The position numbers were made by a program, and so were the translations under genes. A stretch of 33,652 bases of DNA from an uncultured Bacilli bacterium. GTDB taxonomy: Bacteria; Bacillota_I; Bacilli_A; RF39; UBA660. Below are positions 24,428 to 33,037 of this stretch, piece by piece. The notes below the pieces were generated by a model. That model did no database searches. It worked only from the letters and a program-made list of their open reading frames with translations, and was not told the DNA's origin. The DNA lies in assembly GCA_947593955.1 (NCBI GenBank), contig CANQDV010000009.1, positions 1-33,652 on the forward strand, read 5' to 3'. Numbering within the stretch: the stretch's first letter is position 1; every line of letters starts with the position of its first letter.

Positions 24428-24477
24428 AAAAGGATTATTCCAATTTAGTATTTACTTTTGGGATAATCCTTTTTTTA
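24428..24477 (+). terminator. Terminator of htpG (may also serve the convergent acyl-CoA synthetase gene)
   Basis: 11-bp stem AGGATTATTCC / GGGATAATCCT (24431-24441 with 24460-24470) with one G-U pair, 18-base loop, T7 on the plus strand; the other strand ends in a short T-run. Confidence 0.85.
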
Positions 24478-24511
24478 TTAAATTCTACTGCATCATTTTA
24501 AATTAGAAATT

Positions 24512-26287
24512 TTATATTTTCTTATTTTTATTTGCATCGTTTTCATATTTTTTTAATTCTTCATCTTCTAAAAATTTATAATTAGTTTTGTTATAAAGAG
24601 TCATAGGTAAACTTTCTCTAAATTCTATTTCTTTAGGAATGGAATAAACTGCTAACTCTTTTTTACATAAATCTTTAATTTCCGATTTCAACTTATTAGA
24701 TGGTTTAACACCTTCTTTTAATACTACAAATGCTTTAGGAACATGCATTTTATATGGATGAGGAATGCCAACAACACATACTTTACTAACATCATCATGC
24801 TTTAAAATAGTCTTCTCTATCATTGAAGGATATACATTAAAACCAGATACTACTATCATTCTTTTTAACCTAGAAGTAAAATATACAACCCCGTTAGGAG
24901 AAATATAACCAAGATCACCTGTATGTAGCCAACGTTTACCATCTTTATGAATTTTAATAACTAAATTAGTTTCTTCTTCATTATTCATGTACCCCATCAT
25001 AAGCGTTGGTCCATTTACACAAATCTCTCCTTCTTCACCAAATGGCAATTCTTCCATTGTTTCTGGGTTACAAATTTTATAATTATTTCCAACCATTGGA
25101 ATACCAATACTTCCTGGTTCATTAGTTCCAGGAAAAGTATAAGCAGTAGCAGCAACACTTTCTGTCATTCCATAACCTTTTAAAATATTAACTTTAGCAC
25201 CATGTTTATGTAAAAAGTTATTAATTCTTGTTTCAGCTTGAATAGAAAGATAGTCACCACCACTTATAATATATTTTAATTGTGACATATCAACATTATC
25301 AAATTTAGGGTTAGACATCATACCTTCCCACAAGGTAGGAACTCCTAATATTACATGTGGTTTATCGTTTTTCCATATTTTATAAAATCGATTTGCATTG
25401 TACTCTGGCATAAGAATCGTTTCAACCTTAAGACAAATAGGGGTATGAATACAAATACCTAATCCAAACCCATGAAAAATAGGAAGTACAGTAACTATCT
25501 TATCTTTTGGTCTAACATCAATAACATTAACAGCACTTTGCTGAGCAAGAGCATTAAAACTATAATTTGAAATCATTATTCCCTTAGGTGTTCCTGTAGT
25601 TCCACCACTATGAAGTATTAAAGCTAAATCTTTACTATTCACTTTAGCGTGATATTCTCTTAAATTAGATATTCCATATCTCATAAATTTTTTCCAACTC
25701 ATGTATGAAGTATCATTAAATAAAGGTCTTTTTGTTTTAATACTGCGAGTTAAAGTATATCCAATATTTAACCCAAATGGCATACTTTCTTTTGGAGATA
25801 CAAGAATTGTTTTGTATACAAGAGTTTCTGGTATTATTTCTTTTAATTTATCATAGTTAAAGTCAACTAGAAATAAATATCGTGATTTTGATTCGTGTAA
25901 ATAAAATTTAACCTGTTCTGGACTGGAAAGAGGGTGAATAATATCAACTACAGCTCCAATTTTATTACAGGCATAAAAAATATAAATAGCTTCTGGCATA
26001 TTTGGCATACAAATAGTAACAACATCTTTTTCTTTAACACCAAATTCTCTCAATGCCCTAGCACAAATAGTTATGTATTTAAAAAAATCATTATAACTAA
26101 TTCTATTTTCAAAATAATTTAAAACAATATAATCCAAATCATTTCCTACTTCATCTGCCATATAGTCATAGATTGATTTATTTGTAAATTGTATAGATTT
26201 TTCTTCACGTGAATAATAGTCCAACCAAGGTTTATTTTCACCTTTTTTCTTAAATAATTTAAAGAAAAAATTACTTATTCTTCCCAT
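24512..26287 (-). CDS. AMP-dependent acyl-CoA synthetase (long-chain fatty acid CoA ligase-like)
   Basis: Adenylate-forming enzyme of 591 aa that would activate a carboxylic acid, probably a fatty acid, with ATP and CoA. The ATP motif HSGGTTGTPKG is at 226-236; later come the GYGMTES motif, the LHTGDLGY motif, the SGFNVYP hinge region and a C-terminal NKTNYKF segment with the expected catalytic lysine, although the usual Gly before it is Asn. It starts with a short basic, hydrophobic segment (FFFKLFKKKG) that may touch the membrane. It stands alone and converges on htpG. The exact substrate is not deducible. Confidence 0.88.
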   Translation of the reverse strand: MGRISNFFFKLFKKKGENKPWLDYYSREEKSIQFTNKSIYDYMADEVGNDLDYIVLNYFENRISYNDFFKYITICARALREFGVKEKDVVTICMPNMPEAIYIFYACNKIGAVVDIIHPLSSPEQVKFYLHESKSRYLFLVDFNYDKLKEIIPETLVYKTILVSPKESMPFGLNIGYTLTRSIKTKRPLFNDTSYMSWKKFMRYGISNLREYHAKVNSKDLALILHSGGTTGTPKGIMISNYSFNALAQQSAVNVIDVRPKDKIVTVLPIFHGFGLGICIHTPICLKVETILMPEYNANRFYKIWKNDKPHVILGVPTLWEGMMSNPKFDNVDMSQLKYIISGGDYLSIQAETRINNFLHKHGAKVNILKGYGMTESVAATAYTFPGTNEPGSIGIPMVGNNYKICNPETMEELPFGEEGEICVNGPTLMMGYMNNEEETNLVIKIHKDGKRWLHTGDLGYISPNGVVYFTSRLKRMIVVSGFNVYPSMIEKTILKHDDVSKVCVVGIPHPYKMHVPKAFVVLKEGVKPSNKLKSEIKDLCKKELAVYSIPKEIEFRESLPMTLYNKTNYKFLEDEELKKYENDANKNKKI

Positions 26288-26545
26288 ATTTGTTCTCCAT
26301 TTCTATTTTCAATATCAATATTATTTTTTTATATTTCATTTCATATTTTAAATTATTATTATTTATTTTACAAGGGTTACCCAAATTAATAATTAATTTT
26401 TAAAATATATATTTTAAGTTACATTAACAGCACTATACACTTCATTTTATATTTTATTATTCATAAATAATGATAATGATAAAATTCAGTACCTATATAA
26501 ATATCATATTAAAATTAATTTATAAGTACAGCAATAAAATACTTG
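26288..26545. other. Noncoding AT-rich stretch
   Basis: 258 bases between two minus-strand genes. I see no gene or clear terminator. The only notable piece is three near-repeats of GATAAT around 26468-26481, which resemble part of a Fur box but are not convincing in such AT-rich DNA. Confidence 0.4.
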
Positions 26546-27208
26546 TTATTTTTGCGGATCAATACTTTTTCTTATTTTAAAATCAGGAAAAGCTTTTTGT
26601 ATATGTTTGAAGAAAATTGAATTTTTTTCTATCCATTTGATAACATCTTCACGAATTTTTTCTGTACTATCTTTTCTTCTATTTTTAATATTAGTTTTAA
26701 TTTTATTCATTACATGAAAAGAAATCATATTATCCACTAAATAAATCAAAATTAAAAAAATGCACAATATAAACCTAACAGTAGGATTTATTAAATCAAT
26801 TATTTTGACTAAAAAAGGATTTATAACGTAAAAACAAAATGTTCCTAAAATACCAAATGGTATCATGGTTTCTAAACATACACGTCCATTAATATTATAT
26901 CTTTTGTTTGAATAATCCCACCATCTTGCATTAAATATTTTTTCCATTAAATAAGAGGTAATATATTCAAGTATTGAACAAATCAAAACTGATTTTAAAA
27001 ATACAGATAATATATCATGAGTATTTTCCCCAATTAAAAATAATATTCCTAGAACTCCATAACCATATATAGGACAATATGGACCTATTAAAAAACCTCT
27101 ATTAACAAATTTTTTATTTTTAATTAAAGTTATAGAAACTTCCATAATCCAACCTAGAAAAGAATATATCATAAATAATAAAAAACACATTATAAGTTTA
27201 TTAACCAT
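26546..27208 (-). CDS. PF06541-type membrane protein (putative ABC transporter permease CmpB-like)
   Basis: Integral membrane protein of 220 aa. The N-terminal FMIYSFLGWIMEVS and NRGFLIGPYCPIYGYGVLG, and the later TSYLMEKIFNARWWDYS with NGRVCLETMIPFG, are the marks of the family annotated as putative ABC-transporter type IV. No ATPase partner is nearby, so a transport role is unproven. About five membrane segments, then a basic cytoplasmic tail. The frame opens at 27229, but ATG 27206-27208 (MVNKLIM) follows AGGGG and is better. Confidence 0.85.
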   Translation of the reverse strand: MVNKLIMCFLLFMIYSFLGWIMEVSITLIKNKKFVNRGFLIGPYCPIYGYGVLGILFLIGENTHDILSVFLKSVLICSILEYITSYLMEKIFNARWWDYSNKRYNINGRVCLETMIPFGILGTFCFYVINPFLVKIIDLINPTVRFILCIFLILIYLVDNMISFHVMNKIKTNIKNRRKDSTEKIREDVIKWIEKNSIFFKHIQKAFPDFKIRKSIDPQK

Positions 27209-27354
27209 ATTATTTACCCCTACTATCATTTTTTCTTTATTAAGAATTATTACTTTTTTTAATTATATCACTTTGCCCATTTTTTTAAAACACATATCAA
27301 GTTATTTTTATATACATGTTAAATCCTATTTTATATGACATTTTAATAGTTAAA

Positions 27355-27399
27355 CAAAAAAATGATTATGAACTGTCAGGTTTAAAGGCAGTCATAATC
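27355..27399 (-). terminator. Terminator of the metallophosphoesterase fusion gene
   Basis: Stem GATTATGA(A)CTG / CAGTCATAATC (27364-27375 with 27389-27399) with one bulged base; the minus strand then runs into T7 (27356-27362). It lies 14 bases past the stop. Confidence 0.75.
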
Positions 27400-27413
27400 T
27401 TTCATTGTATTTC

Positions 27414-28958
27414 TTATTGGCAATTTATAAATTTCTTACTTTTTTCTAATATTTTTTCATTTGGTGTATTAGAAATTTCATTAATTATTTGTGAAAAATT
27501 AGAATTAGAATTATTAAATTCTTCGCTTATTTGTTCATAAACTTTAGTAGGTATAAACTTTTCTAAAATAGATATATCAGCGGGCCTATTTTTAATAAAT
27601 TCAATTTCATCAAAACGATTTGTCGTATACAAAAAAGAAATATTTCTTAGAAGTAATCTACCTAATATATCAGGAAAAGAATATAAATTTCCATCTGTTA
27701 GTATATTTTTACAGATATATCTCAAACGTTTCAATGTTTCTACACTTTTATTAGTTTGATTCTGTTGATAAATAAATTTTAAAACTAAATTAGCAAGATC
27801 TCCTTCGGGAATTAAAAATTGTGACTCCGATGTAGGAAAATGATACTCATCTACCATAGAAGGACAATTACTTTGCAAATATTGTTGAATTATTGAAATA
27901 TTTTTCTTTTGAATAAAATCGTTTTGCTGATAACAATTAAGAGCAATTAAATTAGAATCTAAAAAACAAGAGGCAAAATATGGATGACAAGTGGTATATG
28001 AGGCTTCAAAAACTCGTAGAGAAGAATATCGTTTTAAAAAACTTAGATTAATTTTATCAATAGACATTAAATGCTGATATATTTCGTCAACTCTCTTCTT
28101 AAATAAATCATTATTCCTTCTTTTACTAGTTGACTCATTGTAAAAGAAAGATATATCCAAATCAGAAAGATTAGTAATTAAATTATATTTTTTTAACAAA
28201 CCATATGAGCCTTGAATAAAATATTCATCCTCATAATTAGATAATGATTCCAACATCATTGAATAAATATAATCTTCTAATAATAGTTGTACTTGAATAT
28301 GCATTTTGGTTTCAATTTCAGTTAGTATTTGATCAAAATATTTTGAATTTATAAATAATGGTAATTTTTCTTCTTCAATTTCAACTGTTTTCCCTATTAA
28401 AAGTGGTCTATAATCTATCGTCTCACAAGCAACGTTTTTATAATTGTCAGAAAAAAAAGACAATTTATCATGAATATGGCCATGGTAATTAAGTTTATGA
28501 ATAGACTTTTGAAATTCATTCACAATTAAATTAAATTGCAAATTATCTTTTTCGCCTTCAATCAATGGCTCATGAGATAAATATATGTCATCCATTTTTA
28601 TTGGCATTACAAAAACACTTTCAAATCCTAAGGAAGGATAATGCTTTACTAAATCTACAGAGTCATGATTACCTAATATTAAATATTTATGTCCATTCAT
28701 TTGTGATAATGCTTCTTTAATATAGCTATTTTTAAAGCAAAAGTCACCGAGAAAAATCACTATGGCATCTTTTCCTACTGTTTCGTTATGTTGCTTAATA
28801 ATATGTTGATTCATCTCTAGCACATCTGAAAACTCTTTACGCGTATAATTAATAATATTACTATGAAAAAAATGCTGATCTCCAATTACGTATATATTCT
28901 GATTAGGATGTTTTTGGCATAACATTTTGTATATATCTTGTGTCATAGAAGAAGCCAT
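27414..28958 (-). CDS. Metallophosphoesterase fused to a nucleotidyltransferase-like domain
   Basis: The 514-aa protein has two recognisable parts. Residues 21-190 form a calcineurin-like metallophosphoesterase with the full ligand set: Asp27 and His29 (GDQHFFHSNII), Asp72 (LGDF), Asn97-His98 (LGNHD), His129 (LSHEP), His159 and His161 (HGHIHD). Residues about 225-300 carry a pol-beta nucleotidyltransferase signature: QGSYGLL (Gly250, Ser251) and SDLDISFF (Asp266, Asp268). The remaining 210 residues are helical and not recognised. No signal or membrane segment, so it is cytoplasmic. ATG 28956-28958 follows AAGGGGG. It is a single-gene unit with promoter and terminator. Nucleotide or RNA-end repair, or a modification enzyme with its own reversal, are possible roles, but this is a guess. 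Confidence 0.85.
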   Translation of the reverse strand: MASSMTQDIYKMLCQKHPNQNIYVIGDQHFFHSNIINYTRKEFSDVLEMNQHIIKQHNETVGKDAIVIFLGDFCFKNSYIKEALSQMNGHKYLILGNHDSVDLVKHYPSLGFESVFVMPIKMDDIYLSHEPLIEGEKDNLQFNLIVNEFQKSIHKLNYHGHIHDKLSFFSDNYKNVACETIDYRPLLIGKTVEIEEEKLPLFINSKYFDQILTEIETKMHIQVQLLLEDYIYSMMLESLSNYEDEYFIQGSYGLLKKYNLITNLSDLDISFFYNESTSKRRNNDLFKKRVDEIYQHLMSIDKINLSFLKRYSSLRVFEASYTTCHPYFASCFLDSNLIALNCYQQNDFIQKKNISIIQQYLQSNCPSMVDEYHFPTSESQFLIPEGDLANLVLKFIYQQNQTNKSVETLKRLRYICKNILTDGNLYSFPDILGRLLLRNISFLYTTNRFDEIEFIKNRPADISILEKFIPTKVYEQISEEFNNSNSNFSQIINEISNTPNEKILEKSKKFINCQ

Positions 28959-28986
28959 ACAATATATCCCCCTTTACTTAAAGCAT

Positions 28987-29016
28987 ATACTAACACATTA
29001 TTGAAAATAAAGTCAA
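28987..29016 (-). promoter_or_regulatory. Promoter of the metallophosphoesterase fusion gene
   Basis: Minus-strand TTGACT (29011-29016), 18-base spacer, TAGTAT (28987-28992), about 28 bases upstream of the start. Confidence 0.55.
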
Positions 29017-29033
29017 TAAATTATCTTTTATAT

Positions 29034-29072
29034 AAAAAAAAACAATATATCATATAATTCAATATTGTTTTT
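29034..29072 (-). terminator. Terminator of the collagen-like gene
   Basis: Perfect 11-bp stem AAAAACAATAT / ATATTGTTTTT (29038-29048 with 29062-29072), 13-base loop, T9 on the minus strand. Confidence 0.85.
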
Positions 29073-29076
29073 ATAA

Positions 29077-30063
29077 TTACGCGATTTGCATTATAACTAA
29101 ATGTGCTGAAACAGGGTTAGTACCACCAGCAGTTGGCGTAATAATTAATGCTGGGGTATTTCCAGCTGGATTGCGTACTGTTAAAACAGAATTGGAAACC
29201 GTAGTATTTATAATAGAGATACCAACTATTTGTGATGAGCCGGTGGCTCTACCAACAACAGTATATGCTAATGGATTACCATTTAAAGTTAATTGTAACT
29301 GCCCAGGTACAGTAACCGAAACTTGGAATAAAACTTGATAACTACCTATATTAGTTAAATTAAATGAAGTAGCAGTTAATCTTTCAATTCCTGAATTACT
29401 ATTAGGTCCATCGTTAGGAAAACTTACATCTGCACCAGCTGCAACGGTTGCCGAATTATCAGGCGGCATTAATGCATAAAAGTCAGCGAAAGAATTAACT
29501 CCGCCAGCAGGTCCTGTTGGGCCGATTGCACCTGCTTCACCTGTCGGACCTGTTGGACCAATTGCTCCTATTTCTCCTGGTATTCCTTGCGGACCTTGTA
29601 ATCCTTGAACTCCCTGTTCACCAGTTGGACCCATTGGTCCCGTTGGTCCTTGAATTCCCGCTATCCCTGGAATTCCTTGAATACCTTGTGGTCCGGTTGG
29701 ACCTATTTCCCCTTGTATTCCTTGTGGACCTTGTATGCCTTGAACACCCTGTTCGCCAGTTGGGCCGGTTGGACCCATTGGTCCCGTTGGTCCTTGAATT
29801 CCCGCTATCCCCGGAATTCCTTGAATACCTTGCGGACCAGTTGGACCTACTTCTCCTTGTATTCCTTGTAATCCTTGCAGTCCCTGAATACCCTGTAAAC
29901 CTGTTAATCCCATAGGTCCCATAGGACCGGTTGGACCAGGCTTACCAGTTGCTCCAGTTGGTCCGGTTGGACCACCAGCTGGGCCAGTTGGACCCGTTGG
30001 GCCAGGTAAACAAGACACAATTCTGCAACAATTTAATTTACTATGACAATTTTGATCATGCAC
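29077..30063 (-). CDS. Collagen-like (Gly-X-Y) surface protein with BclA-type C-terminal domain
   Basis: The 328-aa protein has a short Cys-rich start ([17 protein letters not shown]), then about 165 residues of Gly-X-Y repeats rich in GPTGP and GIQG (from residue 20), then a C-terminal domain of about 135 aa with [19 protein letters not shown] and the strand-rich [16 protein letters not shown], typical of the C1q/TNF-like trimer domain of BclA proteins. BclA forms hair-like fibres on the exosporium of spores, so a spore-surface role is likely in view of the spore protein gene at the left edge. Start is GTG 30061-30063 after GGGAG; no ATG fits the frame. No signal peptide, as expected for a mother-cell product. 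More G+C-rich than its neighbours because of Gly/Pro codons. Confidence 0.93.
   Translation of the reverse strand: MHDQNCHSKLNCCRIVSCLPGPTGPTGPAGGPTGPTGATGKPGPTGPMGPMGLTGLQGIQGLQGLQGIQGEVGPTGPQGIQGIPGIAGIQGPTGPMGPTGPTGEQGVQGIQGPQGIQGEIGPTGPQGIQGIPGIAGIQGPTGPMGPTGEQGVQGLQGPQGIPGEIGAIGPTGPTGEAGAIGPTGPAGGVNSFADFYALMPPDNSATVAAGADVSFPNDGPNSNSGIERLTATSFNLTNIGSYQVLFQVSVTVPGQLQLTLNGNPLAYTVVGRATGSSQIVGISIINTTVSNSVLTVRNPAGNTPALIITPTAGGTNPVSAHLVIMQIA
29625..29832 (-). repeat. 64-bp direct repeat inside the collagen-like gene
   Basis: Positions 29625-29688 and 29769-29832 are 64 bases long and differ at one base (T versus C). The offset is 144 bases, i.e. 48 codons, so the copy keeps the Gly-X-Y register. 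This is a recent internal duplication or gene-conversion tract and a likely site of length change. Confidence 0.9.
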
Positions 30064-30120
30064 AATGATTCATCTCCCAAAATATTTTATGCACATTCAT
30101 AATAACTGCCATTCTAATAT

Positions 30121-30145
30121 AAAAAACAAATCAAAATATGATTTG
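30121..30145 (-). terminator. Terminator of the DUF1538-PII-flavin reductase operon
   Basis: Perfect 7-bp stem CAAATCA / TGATTTG (30127-30133 with 30139-30145), 5-base loop, T6 on the minus strand (30121-30126). Confidence 0.8.
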
Positions 30146-30164
30146 CTATTACATTACAAAGTAT

Positions 30165-30728
30165 TTATTTTAATTCGAAACCATCCTTAAACGCATTACC
30201 AACTTTTTCTGTTACTTTATAATATCCATGAGTAAATGGATCAAAAGCAATAGCTTCCAATTTAGTAATATCTACATTATTGTTGTCCATTATTGACTCA
30301 TCTACCAAAACATTTACAATTTTGCCAATTACTCCATAACTATACTCATCATCTTGACATTTTATAAATTCACATTCCATACAAATGGGAAATTCATTAA
30401 CAATAGGAGCATTAACTAAATTTGATTTCGTTGTCGTCAATCCACTTTTTTCAAATTTATTAATCGTATTATTTCCAGACACAACACCAAAATAATCCGC
30501 TTCTTTTACATGTTTCGCATCAGCAATGCTTACAGTAAAAGCTCCTTTTTCTTTAATATTTTTTGTCGTTTTATGATTTTTAGATAAATTTAGTAATATT
30601 TCATTTTTTTCTAACATAGTACCCCATGCAGCATTCATGACGTCTACACTACCATCTTCATTATAAGTAGCAACCATTAAAACTGGCATAGGAAATATTG
30701 CTTCTGTTGTTTTAATACTTTTTTTCAT
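30165..30728 (-). CDS. Flavin reductase-like (FMN-binding split barrel) protein
   Basis: The 187-aa protein matches the flavoredoxin/flavin reductase-like family, which binds FMN and often serves in electron transfer in anaerobes. It starts with PMPVLMVATYNEDGSVDVMN and continues with NAAWGTM, LNLSKNHKTTKNIKEKG (phosphate-binding region), FTVSIA and an acidic ECEFIKCQDD segment, in the normal order. Its length is usual. It lies 32 bases after the PII-like gene with no promoter between them, and the operon terminator follows, so it is co-transcribed with the DUF1538 transporter unit. The electron partner is unknown. Confidence 0.9.
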   Translation of the reverse strand: MKKSIKTTEAIFPMPVLMVATYNEDGSVDVMNAAWGTMLEKNEILLNLSKNHKTTKNIKEKGAFTVSIADAKHVKEADYFGVVSGNNTINKFEKSGLTTTKSNLVNAPIVNEFPICMECEFIKCQDDEYSYGVIGKIVNVLVDESIMDNNNVDITKLEAIAFDPFTHGYYKVTEKVGNAFKDGFELK

Positions 30729-30760
30729 AAAATTATCCCTCTTTCATTATTATTTTATCA

Positions 30761-31420
30761 CTAATTAATTCCAATAGCTGTATCTACTGGTAAAGCAATA
30801 CATACGCCTTTACCTGGAGTTTTAATACCAACTTCTTTCGTTATTTCTTCCATAACTTTATTTTTTATTTTATCTTCAACTATATTCAATACTAGTTCCC
30901 TACCAGGTTCTATTTCAAAACCAAATAATTTTACTGCCTCTTTGTTACCTAATCCTCTACCTCTAATAACTGTACCACCTTGAGCGCCCATGCGTTTAGC
31001 AGCATCCATAACTTTATTTAAGTGACCTTCTAGAACAATCGTAATAATTAAATAATATTTGTTTTTTTCATTCATATTATCTACCTTCTTCTCATCTTCT
31101 TTATCTTCAAACCCATCAAGTAAAAATTTGTTAGCACTCATTATTGGTACTGTGAAAGTAATTCCTGTACCAGGATTTACTATGTTTAAACTTTTACTAA
31201 TTTGATTTAATATTTTATCTTCAGCATAATCAGGTATAATAGCTAAATTAATGTGTTTTTTTGTTTCAATCAATCCAAAATAATCTAATAAACTAGGAGA
31301 TGCAGTACCAATACCATAAGTAACAGTTTTCAATTTAATATCATTTTTACGATATATATCCTTTAGCTTTTCTTCCTGGCCTTCATTAGAAATAACAAAT
31401 AACAGTTTTAATCTAGTCAT
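30761..31420 (-). CDS. Tandem PII-like regulator of the DUF1538 transporter
   Basis: The 219-aa protein has two PII-like (GlnB superfamily) units in one chain: about residues 1-97 (RLKLLFVISNEGQEEKL to NPGTGITFTVPI) and 118-215 (KYYLIITIVLEGHLNKVM to PGKGVCIALPVD). Each ends in the PGxG-x4-PV pattern. Linker residues 98-117 are charged. The second unit has the basic VIRGRGLGN segment where PII proteins have the T-loop. The frame is open to 31510, but ATG 31418-31420 (MTRLKLL) follows GGGGTGA and overlaps the DUF1538 stop in ATGACTAG, so the two are coupled. It probably senses a nucleotide and regulates the transporter; the signal is unknown. Confidence 0.9.
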   Translation of the reverse strand: MTRLKLLFVISNEGQEEKLKDIYRKNDIKLKTVTYGIGTASPSLLDYFGLIETKKHINLAIIPDYAEDKILNQISKSLNIVNPGTGITFTVPIMSANKFLLDGFEDKEDEKKVDNMNEKNKYYLIITIVLEGHLNKVMDAAKRMGAQGGTVIRGRGLGNKEAVKLFGFEIEPGRELVLNIVEDKIKNKVMEEITKEVGIKTPGKGVCIALPVDTAIGIN

Positions 31421-32915
31421 ATGATTCACCCCAATTAAAATCAATAATTGATTCATCAATATCTTCAAGAGAAACAATCTCTTTATTCTTATGACTATAA
31501 ATAATTCCAATGATTTGAATAGTTATAAGAGGCGCTAAAGAAACAAGTGCAGCTAAACCAAAGGCTCCAGTCAAAACATTAGTTCCTGTTGCTAAACAAA
31601 GTCCTATAGATATTGGCAATAAAAAGGCAGCTGTTAATGTCCCACCCGTAGCACCACCAGCATCAAAAGCAATAGCTGTAAATATTTTAGGTGTAAATAA
31701 CATTAATACCAAAGATATAATTTGTCCAGGTAAGATATAATATAAAAATGATGTCCCAGAGAAAATTCTTATTATAGATAATCCTGTAGCAATACTAACA
31801 CCTACGGCTAACCCTATATTTAATGTCTTTTTAGGAATATTACCTTCTGTCAACTCTTCAATTTGACTATTTAAAACCTGCACAGCTGGTTCAGCAATTG
31901 ATATATAAAACGCTATTACCATCGCAAAAGGAATTAATAAGTACTTATACTTAGTACCACCTATATATTCACCAATAAAATATCCCATATCCATAAATCC
32001 AATATTAGCAGCAGTAAAGAATAATGTTAATCCAATTAAAGTAATTATTAATCCAAAAATTATTTTTCGCATTTCTACTTTGGATATAGATTTAGTTATT
32101 AATTGAAAAATAACAAAAACAATAATTATAGGTAACAAAGATAAAATCACATCTTTAATGGAAATAATAATTTGATTTAAATAGTCAACTAAGTGAATAT
32201 TAGTCCTTATTAAATCGTTTGTATTGTACGAACTAGTTGGAGAATAAATTAATCCCAATAACATAACCATAATAATTGGTCCAACAGAGCATAAAGATAT
32301 TAAACCAAAACCAGATTCTTGAGCCTTATTATCAGTTCTGTTTGCAACTAAACCTAAGCCTAAAGTCATTATAAATGGTAAACTTATTGTTCCAGTTGTA
32401 ATTCCACCTGAATCAAAAGCTACAGGAACAAACTCTTGTGGAATAAAAAACATAAAAATAAGAACTATAGTATAACCAATAAACAACATTTTATTCAAAT
32501 CCCAACCATAAATTGATCGTACTGATGATAATAATAGAGATATACCCACACCAATACTAATAGTTAAAATTAAAGTTATACTAGGAATAGAAATTAATTG
32601 TTCTGCCAAAACACGCAAATCAGGTTCAGCAATAGTTACTACTGCTCCAATAATAAAACTAACTAATAAAATTATTAATATTTTTTTACTTTTAACTAAA
32701 CTATTACCTATTTTTTCACCGATCATCATCATTGATATATCAGCACCGAAAGTAAATAATGCACTTCCAATTATTAATAAAAATGAACTGATAACAAAAG
32801 CAATTAGTAATGATGGAGTTATAGGAAAGAATATACTTATAGCAACAACGATTAAAACAATGGGCATAATTGTTCTAAAAGATTCTTGCAAATTGGATTT
32901 AAAATTGGCAATCAT
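31413..32915 (-). CDS. DUF1538 family membrane transporter, two internal repeats
   Basis: Polytopic membrane protein of 500 aa with about 12-14 membrane segments. It is built from two related halves: AEPD (96-99) and VAFDSGGITTGT (165-176) in the first, AEPA (341-344) and IAFDAGGATGGT (415-426) in the second. These are the conserved blocks of DUF1538 proteins. The half-repeat layout suggests an inverted- or direct-repeat transporter fold. The substrate is not known; pairing with PII-like proteins points to regulated uptake or efflux. ATG 32913-32915 follows GGAGGA. First gene of a three-gene operon, preceded by a 14-bp direct repeat. Confidence 0.92.
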   Translation of the reverse strand: MIANFKSNLQESFRTIMPIVLIVVAISIFFPITPSLLIAFVISSFLLIIGSALFTFGADISMMMIGEKIGNSLVKSKKILIILLVSFIIGAVVTIAEPDLRVLAEQLISIPSITLILTISIGVGISLLLSSVRSIYGWDLNKMLFIGYTIVLIFMFFIPQEFVPVAFDSGGITTGTISLPFIMTLGLGLVANRTDNKAQESGFGLISLCSVGPIIMVMLLGLIYSPTSSYNTNDLIRTNIHLVDYLNQIIISIKDVILSLLPIIIVFVIFQLITKSISKVEMRKIIFGLIITLIGLTLFFTAANIGFMDMGYFIGEYIGGTKYKYLLIPFAMVIAFYISIAEPAVQVLNSQIEELTEGNIPKKTLNIGLAVGVSIATGLSIIRIFSGTSFLYYILPGQIISLVLMLFTPKIFTAIAFDAGGATGGTLTAAFLLPISIGLCLATGTNVLTGAFGLAALVSLAPLITIQIIGIIYSHKNKEIVSLEDIDESIIDFNWGESYD

Positions 32916-32953
32916 AATATTCCTCCTATTATATTTTATATAACTTATAATAC

Positions 32954-32987
32954 CATATTTTTAATGATTTTAACATATTTTTAATGA
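32954..32987 (-). repeat. Tandem 14-bp direct repeat upstream of the DUF1538 operon
   Basis: CATATTTTTAATGA occurs exactly at 32954-32967 and 32974-32987, 20 bases apart, i.e. about two helical turns. A -10-like TATTAT (32947-32952, minus) lies just downstream. The arrangement could be a double operator. The -35 is unclear. Confidence 0.6.
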
Positions 32988-33000
32988 CAATTATATAAAC

Positions 33001-33029
33001 AAAAAAAGTTATCTGCTTTAGATAACTTT
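33001..33029 (-). terminator. Terminator of the CsoR-family gene
   Basis: Perfect 10-bp stem AAAGTTATCT / AGATAACTTT (33005-33014 with 33020-33029), 5-base loop, followed by T-run (33001-33004) on the minus strand. Confidence 0.85.
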
Positions 33030-33037
33030 AGGAATTT

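Noticed and set aside
26460..26490. GATAAT near-repeats resembling a Fur box
   Set aside because: Only part of the consensus is present and such triplets are frequent in AT-rich DNA; no iron gene is adjacent.
29517..29915. Long plus-strand open frames opposite the collagen-like gene
   Set aside because: They are antisense to Gly-X-Y codons, whose periodic sequence keeps other frames open; low-complexity Leu/Val-rich products with no support.
29581..29930. Regularly spaced repeats that could be mistaken for a CRISPR array
   Set aside because: They are in-frame collagen codons of a coding gene; there are no uniform repeat-spacer units and no cas genes.
30072..30082. CATAAAATA upstream of the collagen-like gene as a sigma-K -10 box
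   Set aside because: The exact site lies a few bases left-to-right of 30085 and matches CATAnnnTA, but there is no -35 match and the predicted start would fall inside the ribosome site.
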